A stretch of DNA of 64,000 bases from Oligoflexus sp. Lineage in GTDB: Bacteria; Bdellovibrionota_B; Oligoflexia; Oligoflexales; Oligoflexaceae. Positions 1 to 9,105 of the stretch are shown here, piece after piece. Numbering within the stretch: the stretch's first letter is position 1; each line of letters opens with the position of its first letter. Below the pieces are notes generated by a model, which was not told the origin of the DNA, ran no database searches, and saw only the letters and a list, made by a program, of their open reading frames with translations. Both the position numbers and the translations under genes were made by a program. The stretch covers positions 1 through 64,000 of the forward strand of contig JACMPP010000018.1 in the NCBI GenBank assembly GCA_014377445.1. Reading direction: 5' to 3'.

Positions 1-2
1 AA

Positions 3-110
3 AACCAAAGCAGCATAAAAATGATGGGTGGCAGAAAATTTGAGATGATGCAAAATGAAATTGATTGGAAAAACAAAGAAGTGGCGCGAAAATCATCATC
101 AGATGCCTAA
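3..110 (+). CDS. possible 3' end of an unidentified gene
   Basis: An open frame runs from the window edge to TAA at 108-110 and encodes 35 residues rich in Lys, Ser and Met. It resembles no family I recognise. An internal ATG at 21 could also make it a very small protein. Support is weak: the frame is open and a good plus-strand terminator lies downstream at 292, so some transcript probably ends here. The 180 bases between its stop and that terminator hold no other frame I can support. Confidence 0.2.
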   Translation, partial: NQSSIKMMGGRKFEMMQNEIDWKNKEVARKSSSDA

Positions 111-291
111 TGATAGCAATTCTATTTCGCGCCAGCGACTAACTACGAAACCTCATCCATTGGTCTAGTCGATAGGGTCCACTTCAATGAAATGCTCGCA
201 GCGAACTCCCATTTAAAGCTCTCAAGAATCCCGGGCATTTGATTTATGCAGAGGTATCAGATGCATAGGTAGGTGAGCGTAGTAATGCTAC

Positions 292-323
292 GCTCCGGTT
301 GCTCGCGCATCCGGAGCTTTTTT
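292..323 (+). terminator. intrinsic terminator
   Basis: A 7-bp stem (GCTCCGG/CCGGAGC) with a 12-base loop is followed by a run of T. A second small hairpin (AGCGTAG/CTACGCT) sits directly upstream and shares bases, so the two folds may compete. The T run is on the plus strand, so it ends a transcript that enters from the left edge. Confidence 0.7.
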
Positions 324-343
324 ATTAAACAGTTATTCAGCGA

Positions 344-955
344 CTAAATCTTCGCTTCTGAACGCGTAATATCTTCGATATTGGACACAAAGATAAGAGC
401 CCGCTTTGATTTCATCGTGTACTCAAGAACTTCAGACGAATCGATAACAAGCGTATCGCGTTCTTTCAAAACCCTCTTCTCGCCATGGCATTCCCAATCA
501 ACTGTTCCTTGATGGATCCAGAGCAGGGTATAGCGACTCAGTTTCTTAGCGAGAGGCTTTTTATCCTTAATATCGACGCGCTCAATTTTTGCTCGCAATT
601 TTTCGGTACGAACCATGAGGTTGAAGACTTCGGCGCTGCCTATTAGGCGCACCTCTGTCTCCCATCCACCCTTGAAGGCATAAATTTCCAGGGGGCCCAA
701 CAGCTTCTCGCCATGTTTGGCATGGAGAAGAGTGATGGTTTTGCCCTTAAGTTGGATGATATTTCGATCGTAACCGGGGAATTTGGAGAATGGGACCTTG
801 CCGTTGATTTGAGAGAGGCTCAGGCGCCAATGAAAAGGTTCGACAAGGGTGGATCCTACTGGAAAAATAGCGAGATCGGTCGATGATCCTGTCTCATTTT
901 TCCAAGGCAATTCATGATAGTCGGCGGCGGTGTAATGAGAGATGTTCAGTGTCAT
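344..955 (-). CDS. HutD/Ves-family cupin protein
   Basis: This 203-aa protein matches the HutD/Ves family, small bicupin-fold proteins often linked to histidine use but without a settled enzymatic role. Family hallmarks are PWKN at residues 17-20 and FSKFPGYDR at 56-64, the equivalent of the conserved 'G..FS.FPG.DR' stretch, followed by a hydrophobic beta-rich half. The ATG at 955 is preferred over one 14 codons upstream because AAGG lies 8-9 bases before it. No hut genes are adjacent, so its link to histidine metabolism here is unsupported. It stands alone between a terminator region and a degraded stretch. Family assignment is fairly secure; function is not known. Confidence 0.75.
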   Translation of the reverse strand: MTLNISHYTAADYHELPWKNETGSSTDLAIFPVGSTLVEPFHWRLSLSQINGKVPFSKFPGYDRNIIQLKGKTITLLHAKHGEKLLGPLEIYAFKGGWETEVRLIGSAEVFNLMVRTEKLRAKIERVDIKDKKPLAKKLSRYTLLWIHQGTVDWECHGEKRVLKERDTLVIDSSEVLEYTMKSKRALIFVSNIEDITRSEAKI

Positions 956-1329
956 GCGACCAACCTTGGACATAAGATGAGAATGTAGAAAAACCACCCT
1001 CGTTCTACCGAAAGTAGCTTTTGAAGGCTATCGGACTTTTTGTGCAAAGGAATCTTAGGTTCGGCCTTTTCTCTTCCTTACCAAATATGATGATTTTGAA
1101 GTCCGGGCGCCTACATCCTACAATTAGACTAGGGCCTGTCCTGGAATCTCTTAAATAGTGGGATTCCCGATCTAAGTCAGGGTCGGTTCTTCTTCCTACT
1201 ATAAATCATCCGCACTTTTGTCACAATTTTCCAATTTCAGGCAACAGGAGATGACCGCGACAATCGCGTGGGGGACTAATTTTCAGATTTTTCATTCGAG
1301 TTGAAGTTTAACCGCATGAACGGTTCCCT

Positions 1330-2110
1330 GCAAAAGGCATTAAGGCCAATGCGAAGGTGCATCAAAAGCAATCTATCTCAATGAAAAAGATAACTTTCAA
1401 AAGATCTATTCCCTCTTTATCGATAGTCATCTCCTTGAGTTGAGTGACATCGCTCAATCCGGTTGAAGCTTTCAAATCCCAGGGACCTGACTTTGTGGTG
1501 AAGAACGATCTGGTCTCACTGGTCGAAGGGATGAATGCGTTGACTCCGGTGCCCCTTCTTTTGCTGGAGACAGTCAAACACCAGCTTGAAGCGAGAGATC
1601 GTCAATTGCAAAATTCTTTTGGGAAAGATCTTCAGGTTGCCGCTATTTGTCGGGCGCGGAATTACTGGGGCGATCGCCCCATAAGGACTGCAAAGCTCGC
1701 TCCCATTTCGAATTCGGCCAATGGCCGGCAAACGATGCCAAGCAAGTGGCTGGGGCCTCCCGACCCATTGGACAGCCCAGGGTGCTCGTGCGGCTGCTCG
1801 ATGCGGCTGCGACCCTTGCCGCAGTTCAAAAAGCGCTGCAGAAGCTTTCGCGCGAAGTAACTTGTTATTTCTACACCTAGCGTCAGCCAGCGGACCTGAC
1901 TTTTTCTAATCTGTTGCCTGATGCTGATTTGTTCGAAGGGAAGTTCGAATAGCGGGCCCATCGATACGGTGAGCTATCTGTCTTCCGCTTTGAGCGGACT
2001 CAGCGGCCCACAAAAGCGTTTTGTCAGCTACACGCCGAGCGCGGAACGCGTGAGCCTCTTCGATAGTGTGACTCTGGGCTTTTTCATCTTTTGCGGGCAT
2101 AAGGCCGCCA
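1330..2110 (+). pseudogene. degraded region with broken coding traces
   Basis: From 956 to 2190 I find no intact gene. Between about 1330 and 2110 several short plus-strand pieces look protein-like but change frame and carry stops. One piece, around 1345-1460, reads KAIYLNEKDNFQKIYSLF. Another, around 1490-1630, reads DLVSLVEGMNALTPVP and continues into a charged helix. A third lies at 1921-2125. I cannot name the family. Frame changes between natural-looking pieces suggest one or two decayed genes. A plus-strand hairpin with T run at 2157 would fit the end of such a gene. The stretch 956-1330 shows only an imperfect hairpin near 1142-1166. Confidence 0.3.
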
Positions 2111-2156
2111 ATTTTCGATTTTTTTGAGTCTGCTTTAGCTCTTGGAATCGATCGTT

Positions 2157-2182
2157 GGCGGCATTCCTGCCGCCTTTATTTT
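2157..2182 (+). terminator. possible terminator of the degraded region
   Basis: Perfect 7-bp stem GGCGGCA/TGCCGCC with a 4-base loop is followed by TTTATTTT on the plus strand. It sits just past the degraded plus-strand traces and just past the stop of the minus-strand aminotransferase. It fits the end of the plus-strand transcript better, since the T run is on that side. Confidence 0.4.
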
Positions 2183-2190
2183 GTCTGGCG

Positions 2191-3321
2191 TCAATTGGAA
2201 ATTTGATCCAAAGCCTGTTCGAGATTCTTCACAGTACGATCGATGTTGCCGAGTTTATCGAGGCCGAAAAGTCCCAGGCGAAAGGTTTTGAAGTCTTCTC
2301 TTTCGTCACACATCAAGGGCACGCCGGCTGCAGTTTGTAGTCCAAGCTCAAGAAAGGCTGAACCTTTGTGGACTTTATCGTCATCACAATAGCTGACGAT
2401 GACGCCCGGTGCCTCGAAGCCTTTAGCGGCCACGCTGACAAACCCTCTTTGCTCCAGGCTCGCCCTTACGCGTTGCCCCAACTCAATCTGAGCGGCTTTC
2501 ACCGTCTCAAATCCTAGCTTCTCCATCTCCTTCATCGACTCATGAAAGCGGGCCAGGGCATCGGTTGGCATCGTCGCATGATAGGCATGCCCGCCTCCTT
2601 CGTAGGCCTTCATGATCTGCAGCCACTTCAAAAGATCAGCCGCAAAGCTGCTGCTCTTCGTTGTCTGGATGCGGTCATGGGCCAGAGGGCTCAACATGAT
2701 CATCGCGCAGCAGGGGCTGGCACTCCAGCCTTTCTGAGGGGCGCTGATCAGGATGTCCACACCGGTCTTTTGCATGTCGACCCAGAGCGTTCCAGAGGCG
2801 ATACAATCCAGGACGAACAGGCCACCTCCTTCATGAACCGCTTGGGCGACGGCGGTGATGTAATCGTTGGGGAGTAGAAGGCCGGCGGAAGTCTCCACGT
2901 GGGCCGCAAAGACCAAATCAGGCTTTTCCGCTCTGATAAGGGCGAGCACTTCGGCAAGGGGTGGAGGAGCGAAGGGAGCCGCCTTGCCCTCTCGGACAGG
3001 ACGAGCTTTGAGCACAAACTGTTGAAGGGGAATCTTTCCCGTCTCAAAGATTTGGGTCCAACGATAGGAAAACCAGCCATTCCGAATGACGAAGCATTTT
3101 TTGTCGTTGGCAAATTGTCTGGCAACTGCCTCCATACCAAAGGTTCCGCCGCCAGGGACGAGAGCCACGGCGTCAGCCGAATAGACCTTTTTGAGGGTGC
3201 TGGAAATATCGCGCATGATGGCTTGGAAGGCTTGGGACATATGGTTTAAGGAGCGATCGTTGAAGACGACGGAATATTCAAGCAATCCTTCAGGATCGAC
3301 CTTGGGAAAGAGGCTAGACAT
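2191..3321 (-). CDS. class V PLP-dependent aminotransferase
   Basis: This 376-aa protein has the class V (alanine-glyoxylate/serine/phosphonate type) aminotransferase fold. The GGGT loop at residues 57-60 would hold the PLP phosphate. Asp172 (LDCIASG) would pair with the pyridine nitrogen, and Lys197 in SAPQKGWS is the expected Schiff-base lysine. Full length is normal for the family. Start 3321 was chosen because AAAGGAG lies 6-9 bases upstream; the frame is open 13 codons further but without a ribosome site. Likely substrates are alanine or a phosphonate/glyoxylate pair, but sequence alone does not settle it. No pathway partners are adjacent. Confidence 0.85.
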   Translation of the reverse strand: MSSLFPKVDPEGLLEYSVVFNDRSLNHMSQAFQAIMRDISSTLKKVYSADAVALVPGGGTFGMEAVARQFANDKKCFVIRNGWFSYRWTQIFETGKIPLQQFVLKARPVREGKAAPFAPPPLAEVLALIRAEKPDLVFAAHVETSAGLLLPNDYITAVAQAVHEGGGLFVLDCIASGTLWVDMQKTGVDILISAPQKGWSASPCCAMIMLSPLAHDRIQTTKSSSFAADLLKWLQIMKAYEGGGHAYHATMPTDALARFHESMKEMEKLGFETVKAAQIELGQRVRASLEQRGFVSVAAKGFEAPGVIVSYCDDDKVHKGSAFLELGLQTAAGVPLMCDEREDFKTFRLGLFGLDKLGNIDRTVKNLEQALDQISN

Positions 3322-3406
3322 GACAGGCTCCTTTGGGGACGTACATGCCTGATATACCACAAGGTCGAACCGAAACGGAAAGCGAAACTCAGCTTACACA
3401 GGTGGC

Positions 3407-5101
3407 CTATTTGCCGGCATCAAAAAGTTTGCTTTCGATCCGATCATTGATCTTTTTATGCAGGTCGTTCTGCTGATCGACGATATCCATGAAAATTTGT
3501 TCAAACTGATTGTCGATCGCGTCTTCAATCACTCGGATATTGCCGTCGATAACGAACTTGACGTTAAGGGCAATAACGCTGTTCACCGCATCACGGAAGG
3601 CTCCGCCGATGCGGGTCAGAAGATTTTTCTCCTGAGGCTTGGAACTTTCTCCCTGAAGAAAGAATTCGGTCAGTTCCGTGTAGATGCCGAAATCACGGAA
3701 GCAGTCGTTTTTGCCTTCCAAGACGGTGTCGCAGTTAAAGCCCAGGGTCTTGAGGGCCTTCAGGTCGTTGCCTTTGCCGACCGCTTGATGAAGGCGGAAG
3801 GAGATATCAGAATCTTTCAGAGAGAATTTAGGGCGATAGATCAGTTCGGAAGCTTTTGATTTGGATGTCGGTGGCGTCCGAACGAGATCCAGAGCGAGAC
3901 GATGAATGCGGGCATCGATTTTATACTGGCTGGTGCTGGCGTTGATTTGTTCCTTGGCTTTTTTCACGATGAGATTGTCGCCGGGTTTGACGGCCAGATA
4001 AGGATGAAATCCAACATAGAGCGCTGTGCGGTAGTCACGATAGTCGATATTGAGAGCGCCTTTCTCCGGTCCGTTTTCCGCCCATTTGCCGAAGACGGTG
4101 CGCGTCCGAATGCGGTTGGGATCTTTGAGGTCCTTGAAGAGTTGAGTCTTGATTACCATCGTATCGCGGGGATCAGGATCCTGGAGATAGCCGATATGAG
4201 TGAGCTTGGCGATGCTGATATCAGCAGGACGGGGGAGTTCGTGGCGCGCGAGGCCTTTCGTGAGTTTCCAGCGGGTCAGGTCATCGGCATTGGCGTCTTT
4301 GAGTTCATAAAGGGGCGGCATATAAGCTTCGACATAAGTCTGGGTCTGAGCGCGATTGTAATCTGTGTTGAGGGAGATGTAGAGAGGCGCGTAGGACGAA
4401 GCCATGCCGCGCACCTTCTCCTGCAGATCGGTGTTTTGGTTGCGACTTATTGCGGCGTTTTGCATTTTCTCCCGAACGCCCTGCTGCAAAGCGGCTAAAA
4501 AAGGGCCAGGAAGGGCAGAAGCTCCGGGCCAGAATTTGATGTTTTCCTTGGCATCGAAGCTGCCGACCTGAAACTCACCGATGTCGCTTTTTATGATCTG
4601 CGCGGCTTCTTTCAGCTTCTTGATGTCGCCAGGGAAGGCGCTGGAGAGGCTGTTCACGTAGGTCTTGGAGAAGGTTCCGAGGTGCACGCCCAGATGCTTG
4701 GGCAGACAGGGTGTGAGCTTGGGATCCTTAATGCCTTCGGCCAGCTCATAATCAAAGATCGAGACGATACGCAAGACTTGAAAATAAAGGCTGTCCGTCG
4801 TCATCTTTTTGCCAACAGGATTGTCGACGCCGCCGTCGGCAATTGCGCCGTTGCGCAAGAGGCCATCGGTGAAGGAACTGACAAAGAGATTGGTGAGAGG
4901 ATTGCGGCAGTCCGAGCTCGCCTGGACGAGCTCGCTGTGCAAAATAGTTGCATCAATGCTGGCGGCTTCAGCGCCGGAAACAAGACTCGTTTCCCTTAAG
5001 CTGTCATGCTTACAGGAGAGCGTGAGTGCCAGCGGTAAAAGTGCGGGAATGACAAAAATATTTTTAACGAAGCGCGGAACAGGTTTCATAAAGGCATCCA
5101 T
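3407..5101 (-). CDS. lipoprotein of unknown function, paired with a secreted hydrolase
   Basis: This 564-aa protein begins with a basic n-region and a hydrophobic stretch ending in the lipobox LTLSC, so it should be a lipidated, membrane-anchored protein. The remainder is soluble and mixed helical, with a charged helical C-terminus. I recognise no domain. Its start lies 3 bases after the stop of the upstream hydrolase gene, so the two are almost certainly co-transcribed and translationally coupled. A second ATG 4 codons downstream (5089) is an equally good start. Neither has a strong ribosome site, which fits coupling. A role as partner or anchor of the hydrolase is inference. Confidence 0.75.
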   Translation of the reverse strand: MDAFMKPVPRFVKNIFVIPALLPLALTLSCKHDSLRETSLVSGAEAASIDATILHSELVQASSDCRNPLTNLFVSSFTDGLLRNGAIADGGVDNPVGKKMTTDSLYFQVLRIVSIFDYELAEGIKDPKLTPCLPKHLGVHLGTFSKTYVNSLSSAFPGDIKKLKEAAQIIKSDIGEFQVGSFDAKENIKFWPGASALPGPFLAALQQGVREKMQNAAISRNQNTDLQEKVRGMASSYAPLYISLNTDYNRAQTQTYVEAYMPPLYELKDANADDLTRWKLTKGLARHELPRPADISIAKLTHIGYLQDPDPRDTMVIKTQLFKDLKDPNRIRTRTVFGKWAENGPEKGALNIDYRDYRTALYVGFHPYLAVKPGDNLIVKKAKEQINASTSQYKIDARIHRLALDLVRTPPTSKSKASELIYRPKFSLKDSDISFRLHQAVGKGNDLKALKTLGFNCDTVLEGKNDCFRDFGIYTELTEFFLQGESSKPQEKNLLTRIGGAFRDAVNSVIALNVKFVIDGNIRVIEDAIDNQFEQIFMDIVDQQNDLHKKINDRIESKLFDAGK

Positions 5102-5104
5102 TTT

Positions 5105-6964
5105 TTAATTGGGGCTTTGGGCGACCAGGTTGTAAAGACCGATGGTTTGCAGAACGGCTCGCATAAAGGCTTTTCTTGGAAAATCCCAGACAGCATATTC
5201 CGAGCTCAGGTTGGCTGGAGCTCTAAACGCCTGGTGAAAGAGACTCCAATGATGGCCTTTGATTTCGCCCAAATCATAAGCGCAGATATTGCTGCGATTC
5301 TCATAGCGAATAAGGCTGGAGCGTGGACTAGTCTTGAAGCCTTCCAAAGTCGTGATGCCGTTGGCAACGAGTTTGCTGTGAATGTCTTCTGCTTCCCACA
5401 GCTTTTCGATCTCCTCGATCGTGAGAGTCGACGTCAGAGGGCTCGTGTCAAGCCAGGGGGTCTTCGTGTGCTGAAGATCAACCTGGGCATCGTAAAGGCC
5501 GCCTGGGGCGAGCTTGAAGCCATTGAGGGAGGAGAGATAGAGGAACCAGGCGTCAAGGCTGAAGTTCGGCCAATCAATCTTGTCATTGCTGCGGAAAGCG
5601 GGCGTGAGAAGAGTGAGGTCACGTTGCTTTGTGTTGTCGCCAGCCAAGCGTGTGGCCCAACTGCTGATATCGGTTACGGCCGTGAGGTTAAAGATGAAGG
5701 TCTTGGGATCGACGAGGTTGTTGTCGAGGTTTCTCAAGTTCCAGGCGGTCCGTACATCGGGAGCAAGATCGACGATGCCATCGAGAAACTCTTTGACCTC
5801 GCGGCCGTTCAGAATGCGATCGGATTGCTCGTCGAGTTTGCTGGTGTCGACGCCATAGATTTCAAGGATGTGCTTGATCTGAGGCAGTTTGAGAAAGCTC
5901 AGGTCAAAGGCCGAAAGGAAGGGAGCGAGATCCTGGATCGACTGTCCTGTGCCGCGGGCCCGTATTTTCTGGATAAATTCATCGATGGTTCGATTGCCAA
6001 GAAAAGCCTGAATTTCCTTCCGGCCAACGCGGGCGATGTGGGTGCCCTGGATGACGCCTGCATAGGTGACAATCCCAATGACGCGCGAGCGCAAATCCGG
6101 ATGGCGTTGGAGCATTTCCAAAACGATGCCCGCGCCTTTGGAATAGCTGAGGAGGATCAGTTTCTTCTGAGCGTATTCCGGAGGGAGATTTTTGAGCCAG
6201 TCGGCCATCAGATCGGAGGTCTCGGCGTTGAAGCCAATGGTGTTGCCCATCTCCCATCCAGCCGGATGAAGGATATCGAAGTCTCTGTGACGCTCAAGAT
6301 GTTGGCCGTAAAAATCCTTGTAGCTCTGGTAAGTGATGTCCAAACCATTGCCTTCGTTTAGAATCGGACGGCTTGGCGGTCTATCCCAGTGTTTATTGAT
6401 ATCCTGCATGATTTCAGGAAAAATTTCGAATTTGATGGTGTGGGCGGCATAACCTGGAATCATGACCATGGCAACGTCTTGCTTGCCACTTTTGCTGGTG
6501 GAAAGAGCCTCCACAAAGTTTTTGGCTTCGGCGCTGTCAAAGAAATTTTCCTCTTTGCTGATCGGGCGCGATCCCAAAGTCTGTATCTTGGTCAGATATT
6601 GGTTGATAGCTGGCAGACTGCGAAGCGTAGCAGGAACCGATTTGTTGAAATCGAGTTTGGATATGGTTTTATAGTTTTCGTCGTTGTCATAGATCGCGAT
6701 TTTGCGATTATAGGCTTCCTCGGTGGTATTGGCCCCGAGAACATTGTTCAATGTCTCATTAAAGGTTTTCGGGGTGTAAGCCGTGAATTTCTTCAGCGCC
6801 AGTTGATATTCGGCGTCACTTGTGATCTCCTTTCGAAGCTCCAAAGCAAACATCTGATTGAAAAAAAGCTTCCAATCAATACCGTCGCTGGGCCTTGTGC
6901 CCTGGCCGAAAGCGGTTGTGCTCATTACGATGCAAAGTAAAGTCGTGGAAACTGTCCTTCTCAT
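5105..6964 (-). CDS. secreted alpha/beta-hydrolase (lipase-like)
   Basis: This 619-aa protein has a signal peptide (MRRT start, hydrophobic core, cleavage near AFGQG). The core resembles an alpha/beta-hydrolase: MIPGYAAH at 168-175 has the position of an oxyanion-hole strand. LSYSKGAG around 272-279 is the nucleophile elbow, with Ser275 as the likely nucleophile. A C-terminal HHW motif may supply the histidine. The elbow reads SYSKG, so the usual first glycine of GxSxG is a serine, a modest deviation. Start 6964 has GAGGATCGCC before it, better than the upstream ATG at 7009. It leads a two-gene operon with the lipoprotein after it. Substrate is unknown; esterase or lipase activity is inference. 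Confidence 0.75.
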   Translation of the reverse strand: MRRTVSTTLLCIVMSTTAFGQGTRPSDGIDWKLFFNQMFALELRKEITSDAEYQLALKKFTAYTPKTFNETLNNVLGANTTEEAYNRKIAIYDNDENYKTISKLDFNKSVPATLRSLPAINQYLTKIQTLGSRPISKEENFFDSAEAKNFVEALSTSKSGKQDVAMVMIPGYAAHTIKFEIFPEIMQDINKHWDRPPSRPILNEGNGLDITYQSYKDFYGQHLERHRDFDILHPAGWEMGNTIGFNAETSDLMADWLKNLPPEYAQKKLILLSYSKGAGIVLEMLQRHPDLRSRVIGIVTYAGVIQGTHIARVGRKEIQAFLGNRTIDEFIQKIRARGTGQSIQDLAPFLSAFDLSFLKLPQIKHILEIYGVDTSKLDEQSDRILNGREVKEFLDGIVDLAPDVRTAWNLRNLDNNLVDPKTFIFNLTAVTDISSWATRLAGDNTKQRDLTLLTPAFRSNDKIDWPNFSLDAWFLYLSSLNGFKLAPGGLYDAQVDLQHTKTPWLDTSPLTSTLTIEEIEKLWEAEDIHSKLVANGITTLEGFKTSPRSSLIRYENRSNICAYDLGEIKGHHWSLFHQAFRAPANLSSEYAVWDFPRKAFMRAVLQTIGLYNLVAQSPN

Positions 6965-7207
6965 GGCGATCCTCAATCTAAAGAGAGCACAGGTCGTGCG
7001 CTTCATCAAAAGACAATTCGAGTGTCTGGACTAGAAAATGATTACGAATACGTTAACACATGTTAGGGACAGGGAGTCAGGAAAAAGAGGAAATTTTTCA
7101 AAGATTGATGCCCAGATTGATCGTTTTGAAAGGGGAGCTGGGATAGCGAAGGCGGTTTGGAAGAAATCGCTTTCGTGTAAGGAATAAAATCTGGCGAATG
7201 CCCCTCA

Positions 7208-7312
7208 TACTGTTACTATGAAAGTAAGTGATTGGGAATCTTTTGCCGAACTCATGAGTCACCGCTGATCCTGAAAGCTTTCTGAAGCTAAACTGTTACT
7301 TTCAAAGTTACA
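7208..7312. promoter_or_regulatory. paired direct repeats upstream of the hydrolase operon
   Basis: The gap 6965-7412 holds no gene. Within it, CTGTTACTATGAAAGTAA (7210) and CTGTTACTTTCAAAGTTA (7293) are near-identical, differing at three positions and starting 83 bases apart, close to eight helical turns. Each is partly palindromic (ACTTT...AAAGT). They lie about 250-330 bases upstream of the hydrolase start, so they could be operators for that operon. They could instead be part of the element shared with 30146-30195, because 7208-7262 also carries TACTGTTACT and CCGAACTCATG. Confidence 0.35.
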
Positions 7313-7412
7313 AGATGAAGTCAACGAGATTGATAGAATAAGGGGGATTCTCTATGCCCCCCCTTACGGCCCTATTCGGGAAGTGATGGCAGAGCAATAC
7401 ACAAAAATTTTA

Positions 7413-8216
7413 TCAAACGTCTTTTTTATTGTGAACGAGACAGCAGTGCGCGCCATAGGTTTTACTGTCGGCGTTGATCGCCTGGTTTTTGTTTTCGACA
7501 TCATACTGCCAAGGCACGATGCCTGTGCGTTTTTGGTCGAAGGCATCTTCGCCCATGGCCGTCAAAAGACGTTCCGCCATCGCTCGATCGATGGGCATGA
7601 ATTTTTCGGCGATCGGATCAAAGGTTTCGACTTCAGCGCTGCCGATGTTGAAGTACCAGGCATGGAGGCGAAGGCGTTTCTGGGCTATCGCATTTTGTAT
7701 GACGGGATAGGTTCGCAGATGTTCAATCTGCTGGAGAACATTGATTTGCGAGAGCTGGTTATGAAGCGGCAATGTCGGGTCGAGATGCTCTCCACTCTTG
7801 AGTCGCTCGACGGCAGCCTTACCGTGCCGAAGCCAACTTTTGAGGTTGGGGCTTAGCTGTCTCTTTTCGTCAAGCAGCGCGATGGTCGCTCCGCATTCCG
7901 AGTGGCCACACACAACGATGTCGGCGACAGCAAGTATTTCAATTGCGTATTCGATCGCCGCTGCTTCGGAGCGATCGAAAATATTGGCTTCATCGCCTTG
8001 CGCGTCGCAAGGGGCCACAAGATTGCCTACATTTCGAATAACGAATAGATCGCCTGGTTCAGTTGACGCGAAGAGATTGGGTACCACGCGGCTGTCGGAA
8101 CAACCGACAAACAAGACGTCTGGTTTTTGTCCCAAGGCAAGTTGGGCGAATGTCTCGTGATATTGTGGCGCAAGGCGTTCACGGAAGTCGACGATACCGT
8201 GGATAAGTTTGCGCAT
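7413..8216 (-). CDS. beta-class carbonic anhydrase
   Basis: This 267-aa enzyme interconverts carbon dioxide and bicarbonate in the cytoplasm. The zinc site of the beta class is intact: Cys39, His105 and Cys108 as ligands, and the Asp41-Arg43 dyad in CSDSR. The conserved RNVGN follows at 61-65. The ATG at 8216 (MRKL) has GGAG 8-9 bases upstream and aligns with usual family starts; the frame extends 25 codons further without support. The family normally ends near 210-230 residues. Here there is a tail of roughly 40 residues ending in a segment with HCC and another His, which looks metal- or redox-capable. The gene is monocistronic by position. Confidence 0.92.
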   Translation of the reverse strand: MRKLIHGIVDFRERLAPQYHETFAQLALGQKPDVLFVGCSDSRVVPNLFASTEPGDLFVIRNVGNLVAPCDAQGDEANIFDRSEAAAIEYAIEILAVADIVVCGHSECGATIALLDEKRQLSPNLKSWLRHGKAAVERLKSGEHLDPTLPLHNQLSQINVLQQIEHLRTYPVIQNAIAQKRLRLHAWYFNIGSAEVETFDPIAEKFMPIDRAMAERLLTAMGEDAFDQKRTGIVPWQYDVENKNQAINADSKTYGAHCCLVHNKKDV

Positions 8217-8508
8217 TATCTTGACTCCATTGTCTAAATTTGGCCTTATTTTACAGACTTCAGCGTACGGGATCAAGGCCTCGATATACACAAATGTATG
8301 TTCTGATGACAGGGTAGATGAGGGAGGACGATGACTGGGATTTCAGTCAGGCGAAAATTGAAATCTTCATCTTATAGATAGTGTCAATCAGGCCTGAGCC
8401 TCAAGCCTGATCCTTCGTTTCCACTTGCTTAGAGTACGTGGTAAAACTGTCGAGGTTGTAGCTAGGAGGGTCTCTCAAAGGCCGGAAGACGAGGCTAAGG
8501 CCGCCTCC

Positions 8509-9105
8509 TCACGCTTTCGAAGGTTTCGCCCGGCTATTGATGATGCGACTTAAAGAAACGGGGCTTATGCCAAGATACATAGCGATCATGTACTGATGAA
8601 TGCGTTTGGCGATTTTCTCATGAGTCTTCAGAAAGAACTCGTAGCGCTCAGCGGCGTTATAGACTAGGAGCTGATGCTCTTTGCGATCGGACTCAAGGAA
8701 TATATACTGAGCCAGGATTCGACCGCTCGTTTCCCAGCAATGATTGTTTTGACAGAACTCTTCGAAAACTCCGTAATCCAACATATGCACGACGCTGGGT
8801 TCCAGGGCCTGAATGCTGAGTTCGGAAGGTTTCTTGGTCAGAAGGGAACTGAAGGATCCTACCACCTGACCTTCGGTACAGAAGTTTTTAATAAACTCAT
8901 CACCGTTGGCGTTGCGATAGAAGGAGCGGAATAGCCCTTTCTCAACAAAACAAATCTCTTTCGAGACGTTGCCAGCTTTGTCGAAGTATTCGCTAGTTGC
9001 AAATTCTCTACGAATGATTCTTGAGCCTAAGGCATCCCACTGAGCATCCGGTATCACGCAATAGCGTGATAGCGCTTTCACAAGATTTGTAAATCTATCT
9101 CTCAT
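8509..9105 (-). CDS. Crp/Fnr-family transcriptional regulator
   Basis: This 198-aa protein has an N-terminal cyclic-nucleotide-binding-like beta-roll (about residues 25-120, with the pattern GxVSKEICFVEKGLFRSFY). A long helix follows, then a C-terminal winged helix-turn-helix, with the recognition helix in the last 30 residues (LGISPVSLSRIINS). The arrangement is that of the Crp/Fnr family that often lacks true cAMP contacts. It has no Fnr-type cysteine cluster. It is alone, with nearly 1 kb of gene-free, partly AT-rich DNA on its 5' side. Target genes cannot be read from sequence; the carbonic anhydrase lies downstream on the same strand but 290 bases away. Confidence 0.85.
   Translation of the reverse strand: MRDRFTNLVKALSRYCVIPDAQWDALGSRIIRREFATSEYFDKAGNVSKEICFVEKGLFRSFYRNANGDEFIKNFCTEGQVVGSFSSLLTKKPSELSIQALEPSVVHMLDYGVFEEFCQNNHCWETSGRILAQYIFLESDRKEHQLLVYNAAERYEFFLKTHEKIAKRIHQYMIAMYLGISPVSLSRIINSRAKPSKA

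Noticed and set aside
1142..1166. Imperfect hairpin GGAATCTC...GGGATTCC as terminator
   Set aside because: No T run follows on either strand and no gene ends nearby.
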